From Gammaproteobacteria bacterium (lineage in GTDB: Bacteria > Pseudomonadota > Gammaproteobacteria > SZUA-152): a stretch of DNA of 7,137 nt. The notes under the pieces were generated by a model that searched no databases, had not been told where the DNA came from, and saw only the letters and a program-made list of their open reading frames with translations. The position numbers and the translations under genes were made by a program. Shown here in pieces: positions 1-5,669 of the stretch (position 1 is the first letter of the stretch; each line of letters opens with the position of its first letter). The stretch is taken from contig JAUWLO010000102.1 of NCBI GenBank assembly GCA_030613605.1, forward strand, positions 1-7,137, in the 5' to 3' direction.

Positions 1-670
1 CATCCACACCTTTGGGTGGCACAAAAACAAAACTGTCGGCTGGCAATTTCGCGTTATTCTCAACATTGGAAAAAGCCAGTTCAGTTCGCTGCCCAAAACC
101 ATCCACCAGCACCATCCTGCCAATATGTCTCTCGCTAAAACCCAGCCTCATTTCCTGAAAGTTGGATTCTTTTGCTCGGGGCAATAATTGCACCCAGTAA
201 AGGCCATCACGGAGCTCATCCAGCTCGGTGATAATGAAACTCTGTTTCAGGGAGCCGCTACTCAAGCCCTCACTACTCAATAACAGCGCCGGCGTATCCC
301 CTAAGGCAGTATCCAGAGGCTTTACCACCACCTGGGCCAGATCCTCATCATAAATCCACAGACGTTTGCCATCGGCCAGAATCAGTTGCGGATAAGGTGC
401 CTGATAATCCCAACGAAACTTGCCCGGTCGTTGCATCATCAAAATACCACGAGACACTTTTGGCTGTGAAAATGTTGCCCCCTGCACCGTTTGCACAAAA
501 TCAGCTCTCAGTGCACCTTTGGCACTGAAAAAGGCATCAAGGCGATCCATGGCCTTGCCAGCCATAGCTGAGCTTGCATATAAACTGGCGAACAGCGATA
601 TAAATAAGGCGCATAAACACACCTGCCAGAAACGCTGTTTTCCTAAAATATTGCTATTTTCTTCCCGCAC
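1..670 (-). CDS. lolA: LolA, outer-membrane lipoprotein carrier protein (3' end cut by the window)
   Basis: LolA is the periplasmic chaperone that takes lipoproteins from the inner-membrane LolCDE complex to LolB at the outer membrane. Reading leftwards from 670 gives 223 codons without a stop. Residues 1-37 are a signal peptide: a polar N-region with K11 and R13, a hydrophobic stretch 17-32, and A-M-A before the predicted mature G38. The mature part opens M-D-R-L-D-A-F-F, then D-F-V-Q-T-V-Q, G-I-L-M-M-Q-R-P-G-K-F-R-W-D-Y and L-W-I-Y-D-E-D-L-A-Q-V, all typical LolA blocks. The visible end, F-V-F-V-P-P-K-G-V-D, lies a few residues before the usual C-terminus, so the protein is nearly complete. 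An in-frame ATG at 700 would add ten residues to an already long N-region and has no good ribosome site. GTG at 670 has GGAG five bases upstream and is preferred. lolA commonly follows ftsK directly; here it does not. Family assignment is very secure, the start less so. Confidence 0.95.
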   Translation of the reverse strand, partial: MREENSNILGKQRFWQVCLCALFISLFASLYASSAMAGKAMDRLDAFFSAKGALRADFVQTVQGATFSQPKVSRGILMMQRPGKFRWDYQAPYPQLILADGKRLWIYDEDLAQVVVKPLDTALGDTPALLLSSEGLSSGSLKQSFIITELDELRDGLYWVQLLPRAKESNFQEMRLGFSERHIGRMVLVDGFGQRTELAFSNVENNAKLPADSFVFVPPKGVD

Positions 671-675
671 AGGAT

Positions 676-679
676 CTCC
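676..679 (-). promoter_or_regulatory. Ribosome binding site deciding the lolA GTG start
   Basis: On the minus strand GGAG sits five bases before GTG 670. The competing ATG at 700 is preceded by AT-rich sequence with no purine-rich motif at a useful distance. This favours the GTG start, which also gives a more normal signal-peptide N-region. Confidence 0.6.
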
Positions 680-888
680 AAAAATCAGGCTAATAATCAT
701 GAGTTATATGATACCTGCTAACGGTCTGCTGAGGAATTCACCTGTTTTCTCTCTGGATATTCAGGGGATCCACGGACTGAGGCAGGATCCGACCTGGCCT
801 GGGCCATAGATCACTGTCGCCAGCCACAATGACCTCACAGGCTCTGATCTGGCATATACCACCGAGCCACAACCTGATATGTTTTTAC

Positions 889-894
889 TATATT
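889..894 (+). promoter_or_regulatory. Possible -10 box for the exported-protein pair
   Basis: TATATT matches five of six positions of the sigma-70 -10 consensus and would start transcription about 15-20 bases before the ATG at 918. The matching -35 region is weak (GCCACA, 866-871), so this is only a candidate. Confidence 0.3.
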
Positions 895-917
895 AGAAAA
901 ACACTATTGGAAATAAA

Positions 918-1433
918 ATGAACGCACACAAATCGATAATCCTGACCACATTTTTTACCTGCTTTTCATTGCAGCTCTTTCTAACGTCAGCAATAGCAAG
1001 CGATGTGTTATCGGTTAAAAATATTGGCATGGAACTGGCTCGCGATATTGCCAGTAAAGCGGTAATGGTTTGCCGCAAACAAGGGTACCAGGTTAGCGCT
1101 GTGGTGGTTGATCGAAATGGAAATATACGCGCCGCACTACGCGACGATCTTGCCTCACGATTTACACTACAAATCGCAGAAGAAAAGGCGAATGCGGCAA
1201 TCTTGTCAGGCATTTCATCAGGTGAGTTTCGAAAAAGTCGCGGTGACATACGCCCAGAACTCAACCACATAGATGGTCTCATCATCCTGGAAGGCGGATT
1301 ACTCATTAGCGCTGGCGGCTATCGAATTGGTGCTGTGGGTGTGAGTGGTGCCCCGGGTGGCGACAAGGATGAAATTTGTGCCAGAAAAGCACTGGAAAAC
1401 GTCGAAGAACGATTAGAATTTGCTACTGAGTAA
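918..1433 (+). CDS. Exported HbpS/GlcG-like protein (haem-degrading/haem-binding domain, DUF336)
   Basis: The 171-residue product has a signal peptide (K5, hydrophobic 7-22, A-I-A at 25-27, predicted cleavage before S28), so the mature protein should be periplasmic. The rest, about 31-165, matches the HbpS/GlcG family: an N-terminal helix with A-R-D-I-A-S-K-A, the strand V-S-A-V-V-V-D-R-N-G-N-I, the helix with A-E-E-K-A-N-A-A, then G-G-L-L-I-S-A-G-G-Y-R-I-G-A-V-G-V-S-G-A at 126-145 and the closing D-K-D-E-I-C-A at 149-155. Streptomyces HbpS binds haem and acts in redox sensing, while GlcG proteins have no settled enzymatic role; haem binding here is inference. C52 and C154 are the only cysteines of the mature protein and could pair. 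GGAA at 909-912 is the ribosome site, five bases before ATG 918. The DUF4197 gene begins 12 bases after its stop, so the two are probably co-transcribed. Confidence 0.85.
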   Translation: MNAHKSIILTTFFTCFSLQLFLTSAIASDVLSVKNIGMELARDIASKAVMVCRKQGYQVSAVVVDRNGNIRAALRDDLASRFTLQIAEEKANAAILSGISSGEFRKSRGDIRPELNHIDGLIILEGGLLISAGGYRIGAVGVSGAPGGDKDEICARKALENVEERLEFATE

Positions 1434-1445
1434 CGAGACAATTAG

Positions 1446-2198
1446 ATGACTAATTACAGGTTTTTCATTGGTTTTTTTATTTTAACTTTACTGCCATTCA
1501 ACCAGGTTAATGCGGAAAACTGGTGGGATAAAGGCAAAGAATTTCTCAAAACCCTGGAAGACAAAAAACAATCCGCCGACCCAGGTATTAACCCAAGCCT
1601 CAACGAAATAAGCAAGGCGTTCAAAGAAGCATTGCGGATAGGTTCTGAAAATGTCGTAAGTCAATTAAGCGCTATTGATGGCTTCAACAAAGATTCCGCT
1701 ATTCATATACCCCTGCCAAAAAACCTAAAGTCAGTAAAAAAGGTGCTGGCAAAATTTGGAATGCGTAAAGAAATTAAAGACCTTGAGTTAAAACTCAATC
1801 GTGCCGCTGAAGCCGCCACCCCGAAAGCAAAAGAACTTTTCCTGCAATCTATCAATGAAATGACATTCGATGATGTCAAAAGTATCTATGAAGGCCCTGA
1901 TGATTCTGCAACACAGTACTTTAAGAAAAAAATGACCCCTCCTCTAAGCAAAGAAATGCGGTCGATAATAGAAGCAAGTTTGTCGAAGGTAGGGGCGATC
2001 AAAGCCTACGACAAAGTGATGGAGAAATATAAGAAACTGCCTTTTGTGCCTGACGTAAAAGCCGATCTAACAAAACACGTTGTTAAAAAAGGCATGAATG
2101 GGATATTTTATTATCTCGCCAAAGAGGAAGCAGCTATTCGCAAAGACCCCGCGAAACAAACCACAGATCTTTTAAAGAAAGTGTTTGGTGCAATGTAA
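1446..2198 (+). CDS. Exported DUF4197 family protein
   Basis: The 250-residue product carries a signal peptide: R5 in the N-region, hydrophobic 6-17, and V-N-A at 21-23 before E24. The mature part is rich in lysine and helix-forming residues. It shows the DUF4197 blocks in order: a helix ending in F-K-E-A-L-R-I-G-S-E-N-V-V, the segment I-H-I-P-L-P-K-N-L, L-N-R-A-A-E-A-A-T-P-K-A-K-E-L-F, the M-T-F-D-D-V-K-S-I-Y segment followed by D-S-A-T-Q-Y-F-K-K-K, and the C-terminal E-E-A-A-I-R-K-D-P-A with L-L-K-K-V-F-G. Length is usual for the family, so the gene appears intact. DUF4197 proteins are widespread exported proteins of Proteobacteria with no established function that I know of. The ribosome site before ATG 1446 is weak (CGAGA at 1434-1438), which fits translation coupled to the gene 12 bases upstream. 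No terminator hairpin is visible after its stop. Confidence 0.88.
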   Translation: MTNYRFFIGFFILTLLPFNQVNAENWWDKGKEFLKTLEDKKQSADPGINPSLNEISKAFKEALRIGSENVVSQLSAIDGFNKDSAIHIPLPKNLKSVKKVLAKFGMRKEIKDLELKLNRAAEAATPKAKELFLQSINEMTFDDVKSIYEGPDDSATQYFKKKMTPPLSKEMRSIIEASLSKVGAIKAYDKVMEKYKKLPFVPDVKADLTKHVVKKGMNGIFYYLAKEEAAIRKDPAKQTTDLLKKVFGAM

Positions 2199-2284
2199 CG
2201 CAAAAATTAGTACCCAACATTCCTAAGCATTACCAACAATTACCCTCTGACTCTGTTTATTACGGTTTGACTCAAGGCTGACAC

Positions 2285-2313
2285 CTGTCAAATTATGCTG
2301 AAGATACTATGAT
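2285..2313 (+). promoter_or_regulatory. Candidate sigma-70 promoter for the GAF-PAS-PAS-GGDEF-EAL gene
   Basis: CTGTCA (2285-2290, four of six matches to the -35 consensus) and TATGAT (2308-2313, five of six matches to the -10) are separated by the ideal 17 bases. Transcription would start near 2320 and give a leader of about 74 bases before ATG 2394. The -35 is the right half of a perfect palindrome, so a bound repressor would mask it. Confidence 0.4.
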
Positions 2314-2341
2314 ATACCGTATAGATTAGCAGGCCTGCGTG

Positions 2342-2364
2342 GATTTGATGCCGGGGGTCAAATC
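2342..2364 (+). repeat. Inverted repeat in the leader of the c-di-GMP gene
   Basis: Seven-base arms GATTTGA and TCAAATC enclose a nine-base G-rich loop. The element ends 29 bases before the ATG. It could be an RNA hairpin in the leader or a protein site. The bases after it (ATTTCTTTCT) are not a proper T-run, so a terminator is unlikely. Confidence 0.45.
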
Positions 2365-2393
2365 ATTTCTTTCTCCATAATTTGGGATATTGC

Positions 2394-4949
2394 ATGGATC
2401 ATCTTAAAATATTTCAACGAATTAATCAGATCAGCATTGAGGCAAATGATGTTGACGAGTTATTGAGCTCCGTTCTGGATGAAATGTTGGACATCTTCAA
2501 TTGTGATCGCGCCTGGCTTCTTTATCCCTGTGATCCTGACTCACCTACCTGGCGCGTACCAATGGAACGTACCCGACCAGAGTGGCCCGGCGCCCATGCT
2601 GAGGGGCGTGCAATAACCACTGATTCTGAAACGACTGAATTATTCAGGCAGGCAGTCGAGTCTAAAAAGGCAATCACCTTTGATATCGCGTCTGACCGAG
2701 TTTTACCCAAATCGGTAGCTGAACATTTTTCAGTTAAAGCGCAGATGGTACTGGCAGTTTATCCAAAATCCAGCAAGCCGTGGCTGATGGGCATCCATCA
2801 TTGCGCTAAGGCGCATGTATACAGTGAGGAAGAACAACAGGCTTTTGGTGAGATTTCGCAAAGTACTACCGCTCCACTGAGTAATTTAATCGCCATACAG
2901 GCGCTACATGAATCGCAAATGATGCTGCAATCAGTACTAGATTCAATACCTGTGCGGGTATTCTGGAAGGATACTGAGTCCCTATATCTCGGTTGCAACA
3001 GGCTTTTCGCTATGGATGCGGGTTTGGAGTCACCCGGGCAGATTATTGGTAAATCGGATTTTGATCTTGCCTGGAGGGAACAGGCAGAACTTTATCGTTT
3101 GGATGATCGTAATGTTATCCAGGCTGGCCAACCGAAATTAAATTATGAGGAACCTCAAACGAGCCCTGAGGGCGCAAGTCTTTGGCTACGTACCAGCAAG
3201 GTCCCGTTAACCGACCTGTCAGGAACTGTCGTTGGTGTCATGGGGACATATGAAGACATCACCGACCGTAAGAATGCTGAGGAAAAACTTCGGCAGGCTG
3301 CCGTAGTCGTTGATAATACTGCTGAGGCCATTATGGTCACTGACAAAGAAGCTAATATTATTTCAGTTAATAAAGCATTTTCTGAAATTACCGGTTATAC
3401 AGAGCAAGAAGTTATCGGTAAAAACCCACGCATCCTACAGTCACAAAAGCATGATCGGGAATTTTATGTCGACATGTGGAACACGCTCCTCAAGAAAGGT
3501 CTCTGGCAGGGTGAGATCTGGGATCGAGGTAAAAATGGGGAAATTTACCCGGCATGGACAACCATAAGTGCGGTCTATAGTGATAATGGAGATCTAACTA
3601 ATTACGTCTCTGTGTTTACGGATATCACCAGCATTAAACAATCTCAGGAGAAAATGGATTTTCTCGCCTATCATGATCCATTAACTCATTTGCCAAACAG
3701 GTTGTTGTTGAGCGATAGACTTGAACATTCTCTACAGCGTGCCGAGCGAGAGGGAACACAAGTCGCCGTCCTGTTTATCGACCTGGACAACTTCAAGAAT
3801 ATCAATGATAGCCTGGGACATCCAACGGGTGATTTTCTGTTACAGGAGGTGGCGAAACGAATTAAAAGCCTGGTCCGTGTTGATGACACTGTGGCCCGAT
3901 TGGGTGGCGATGAGTTCATTATTGTCATGGAAGAAATTGGTGACGCTCAGGATTCAACCTTGCTTGCCAAGAAGCTGGTGAGCGCTTTTAATCAGCCGTT
4001 TACTGCAAAGAATCGTGAGTTATATCTCACCTTGAGTATAGGTATCAGCATTTATCCTGGTGATGGCACGGATAGTGAAACACTCATCAGGAATGCCGAT
4101 TCCGCTATGTATCGGGCCAAGGCCGAAGGGCGAAACGACTATCAGTTTTATACATCCGCACTTACCACAGCAGCCTTTGAACGCCTTACTCTGGAAAATG
4201 CCCTGAGGCGCGCACTCGAAAATGAGGAATTTATACTTCACTACCAGCCACAATATTCGCTCGACACAGGGAAGCTCACAGGTCTTGAAGCCCTGATCCG
4301 TTGGCAACACCCGGATATGGGTATGATTGCGCCCGATAAATTCATCCCCCTGGCAGAAGAATCGGGAATTATCGTTGCTATTGGAGAATGGGTATTACGT
4401 ACCGCGTGTATTCAAATGAAGAACTTTCTGGATTCGGGATATTCGATCCAGCGTATGTCGATCAATATTTCAGGGGTCCAGTTCCAGCGAGGATCGATAG
4501 TCGATATGATTATGCGTGTGCTGGAAGAAACCAACCTTGATCCAAAAAGCCTGGAGCTTGAGATTACTGAAAGCATTATTATGCAAGAGACAAGCAAGAC
4601 TGTAAAAATTCTCAATGAGATCAGGCAACGGGGAATTACCATCGCGATTGATGACTTTGGTACGGGTTATTCATCCCTCAGTTACCTTAAACGCCTGCCT
4701 GTGAATAAGCTAAAAGTGGACAGATCATTTGTGCGTGATATTCCACGGGATCCAAATGATGAGGCCATCACCCGCGCCATTATTGCATTGGGCCAGGCAT
4801 TGAATCTTGAGATAATTGCCGAGGGTGTAGAGACAGAAGAGCAGCAAATATTTCTCAAGTCGCTGGGCTGTAATGAAGCTCAGGGCAATTTGTACAGCCG
4901 TCCCTTACCCGCTGAGGAATTAGTAGAAATATTAAAGAAAGACAAATGA
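2394..4949 (+). CDS. Cytoplasmic GAF-PAS-PAS-GGDEF-EAL protein, predicted bifunctional c-di-GMP cyclase/phosphodiesterase
   Basis: The 851-residue product would make c-di-GMP from two GTP with its GGDEF domain and hydrolyse it to pGpG with its EAL domain. No signal peptide or membrane span is visible. Order: GAF about 10-170, with a conserved-looking G-I-H-H-C at 133-137; PAS about 175-295, closing in D-I-T-D-R; PAS about 300-415, closing in D-I-T; GGDEF about 423-583; EAL about 597-845. The GGDEF domain has D-P-L-T-H-L-P-N-R at 428-436, an intact G-G-D-E-F at 504-508, and R-V-D-D at 495-498, five residues ahead, which fits the inhibitory I-site RxxD. The EAL domain keeps E632-A-L, N691, E723, D753-D754, K774, E810 and Q830, the usual metal and catalytic set. 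The common Q-G-Y near the end is Q-G-N here. The start is taken as ATG 2394, with GGGA at 2384-2387 six bases upstream; an in-frame TTG at 2382 overlaps that ribosome site and is unlikely. The sensory ligands and net activity cannot be read from sequence. Being 195 bases from the upstream genes, it probably has its own promoter. Confidence 0.95.
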   Translation: MDHLKIFQRINQISIEANDVDELLSSVLDEMLDIFNCDRAWLLYPCDPDSPTWRVPMERTRPEWPGAHAEGRAITTDSETTELFRQAVESKKAITFDIASDRVLPKSVAEHFSVKAQMVLAVYPKSSKPWLMGIHHCAKAHVYSEEEQQAFGEISQSTTAPLSNLIAIQALHESQMMLQSVLDSIPVRVFWKDTESLYLGCNRLFAMDAGLESPGQIIGKSDFDLAWREQAELYRLDDRNVIQAGQPKLNYEEPQTSPEGASLWLRTSKVPLTDLSGTVVGVMGTYEDITDRKNAEEKLRQAAVVVDNTAEAIMVTDKEANIISVNKAFSEITGYTEQEVIGKNPRILQSQKHDREFYVDMWNTLLKKGLWQGEIWDRGKNGEIYPAWTTISAVYSDNGDLTNYVSVFTDITSIKQSQEKMDFLAYHDPLTHLPNRLLLSDRLEHSLQRAEREGTQVAVLFIDLDNFKNINDSLGHPTGDFLLQEVAKRIKSLVRVDDTVARLGGDEFIIVMEEIGDAQDSTLLAKKLVSAFNQPFTAKNRELYLTLSIGISIYPGDGTDSETLIRNADSAMYRAKAEGRNDYQFYTSALTTAAFERLTLENALRRALENEEFILHYQPQYSLDTGKLTGLEALIRWQHPDMGMIAPDKFIPLAEESGIIVAIGEWVLRTACIQMKNFLDSGYSIQRMSINISGVQFQRGSIVDMIMRVLEETNLDPKSLELEITESIIMQETSKTVKILNEIRQRGITIAIDDFGTGYSSLSYLKRLPVNKLKVDRSFVRDIPRDPNDEAITRAIIALGQALNLEIIAEGVETEEQQIFLKSLGCNEAQGNLYSRPLPAEELVEILKKDK

Positions 4950-5091
4950 CAATAAAACGCGAACAAACTAAGCTTGTTGTGTAGCACTGCTTACGGGCAA
5001 GTTTTTCGGAATGGAGCGCTTTTCGGAATGCGAAAGCCAGATCCTGGCCAAGACATTTAGTTGCGAATGACTACTAAGGGTTGCGACCTCA
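4950..5091. other. Convergent intergenic region
   Basis: These 142 bases lie between two converging genes, where a bidirectional terminator would be expected. No strong one is visible. The stretch has a direct repeat of TTTTCGGAATG (5003-5013 and 5020-5030, 17-base period) and a small hairpin at 5036-5048. Short reading frames across it show no recognisable protein. Confidence 0.5.
5036..5048 (-). terminator. Weak candidate terminator hairpin for the lipoprotein gene
   Basis: GCCAG and CTGGC form a five-base GC-rich stem around a three-base loop, 43 bases past the minus-strand stop at 5092. On the minus strand only a short TTT follows, so intrinsic termination would be inefficient. On the plus strand there is no T-run directly after it. 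Confidence 0.25.
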
Positions 5092-5577
5092 CTATTCCCC
5101 AGCCACAATATCCTCAATGCTTGCCCGTTGCCAATAAAGCTTCTGCAGCAGCCAATCATCACCATCTCTCGCCAACGTTAGATCAAACTGATAAAGATCA
5201 GCACGTATATCAAGTAACGCCTGCGCACCTTTTACAGGTGACCCTGCCATTGCAATATATAGCTGTACACTGGCCTGCTCCGGAACAGGGAATTTAATTT
5301 CGCTGATTTGAGTAAAAAGATGAATGTTTTTGTGACGTAAAAAATATCCCATTGCCAGCGTGGTCAGTGCGCGTCGGTCACGATGACCATCATCCTTGTA
5401 GTGTTCTGAAACAAGTTGTCGAATAGCCAGCGCTTCACGCGACTCAGCGGCGGTTACTGCTGAAGCAATGAACTGGCGAACCTGATCTTCCGGGGATTCT
5501 TTATCACTACAGGCAGACAACGCTACAGAGATAAAAACCAGGAAAGTTGCTAGTAATAAAAATGCCGATCTGTTCAT
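5092..5577 (-). CDS. Small predicted outer-membrane lipoprotein of unknown function
   Basis: The 161-residue product starts with a lipoprotein signal peptide: R3, a hydrophobic stretch 5-19 and the lipobox L-S-A-C at 20-23. C23 would be lipidated, and the +2 residue is serine rather than aspartate, so Lol-dependent export to the outer membrane is expected. The mature part begins with a helical segment (P-E-D-Q-V-R-Q-F-I-A-S-A-V-T-A-A-E-S-R), continues with a likely helix around the H-K-N-I-H segment, and then alternating strands ending in D-D-W-L-L-Q-K-L-Y-W-Q-R-A-S. A leading helix pair followed by strands with a W-x-L-x-K-x-x-W pattern recalls NTF2/SnoaL-like folds, but that is a guess from pattern only. 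I do not recognise the family. A weak AAAGA motif lies four bases before ATG 5577. It follows ftsK on the same strand after 92 bases, so it may be read through from ftsK. There is no frameshift or truncation. Confidence 0.8.
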   Translation of the reverse strand: MNRSAFLLLATFLVFISVALSACSDKESPEDQVRQFIASAVTAAESREALAIRQLVSEHYKDDGHRDRRALTTLAMGYFLRHKNIHLFTQISEIKFPVPEQASVQLYIAMAGSPVKGAQALLDIRADLYQFDLTLARDGDDWLLQKLYWQRASIEDIVAGE

Positions 5578-5619
5578 GACATCTTTATTTTTTACAACCA
5601 GACAGGAATATTAGTTGGG

Positions 5620-5665
5620 GGTGTTAGTCGAAGGTGTTAGTCGAAGGTGGAAGGTGTTAGTCGAG
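5620..5665. repeat. 13-bp short tandem repeat just downstream of ftsK
   Basis: GGTGTTAGTCGAA occurs twice head to tail (5620-5632 and 5633-5645). A seven-base partial unit GGTGGAA (5646-5652) follows, then a third copy with one change at its last base (5653-5665). A degenerate trace, TATTAGTTGGGG, lies just to the left. The array ends four bases from the ftsK stop at 5670-5672. It has no internal symmetry and does not look like a terminator. Replication slippage is the likely origin. Confidence 0.85.
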
Positions 5666-5669
5666 GATA

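Larger units (their letters stand above)
671..917. other. Divergent intergenic region between lolA and the HbpS-like gene
   Basis: These 247 bases separate two divergently read genes, so they should hold promoters for both. On the plus side TATATT at 889-894 is a fair -10 box, but its -35 position (866-871, GCCACA) is poor. On the minus side the AT-rich stretch around 704-713 could serve as a -10 for lolA, again without a clear -35. Two GGATCC sites (766-771 and 785-790) lie 19 bases apart. No gene, terminator or mobile-element end is recognised. Confidence 0.6.
2199..2393 (+). promoter_or_regulatory. Palindrome-rich control region upstream of the c-di-GMP gene
   Basis: This 195-base gap has a promoter candidate and several short dyads: TGACA-CC-TGTCA (2279-2290), TATAC-C-GTATA (2313-2323), GCAGGCCTGC (2329-2338) and GATTTGA-N9-TCAAATC (2342-2364). 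A looser dyad, TTTGAC-N15-GTCAAA, spans 2266-2292. The first overlaps the proposed -35, the second overlaps the end of the -10 and the expected start site, and the last two would lie in the leader RNA. The region shows no c-di-GMP riboswitch signature and no T-run terminator. An operator array is inference from position and symmetry. Confidence 0.45.

Noticed and set aside
766..790. Two GGATCC sites 19 bases apart as a possible cassette boundary
   Set aside because: A six-base palindrome twice in a short stretch is weak evidence, and no other mobile-element mark is present.
420..809. Plus-strand open frame of 129 codons
   Set aside because: It runs antisense to lolA over most of its length and its translation has no recognisable domain or ribosome site.
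738..872. Minus-strand frame of 44 codons in the lolA upstream region, starting with TTG
   Set aside because: It has no ATG, no convincing ribosome site and no familiar protein pattern, so a gene cannot be supported.
893..1306. Minus-strand open frame of 137 codons
   Set aside because: It is antisense to the HbpS-like gene, whose signal peptide and family motifs are clear. The translation is serine- and arginine-rich shadow sequence.
2382..2393. TTG start for the GGDEF-EAL gene, four codons upstream of the ATG
   Set aside because: The TTG overlaps the GGGA ribosome site that serves ATG 2394, and no better site precedes it.
2199..2393. c-di-GMP riboswitch ahead of the GGDEF-EAL gene
   Set aside because: The leader was read for a GEMM-like core and none was seen. 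The dyads present are short and separate.
4968..5165. Minus-strand open frame of 65 codons overlapping the lipoprotein gene end
   Set aside because: It overlaps the end of the better-supported lipoprotein gene in another frame and shows no family features.
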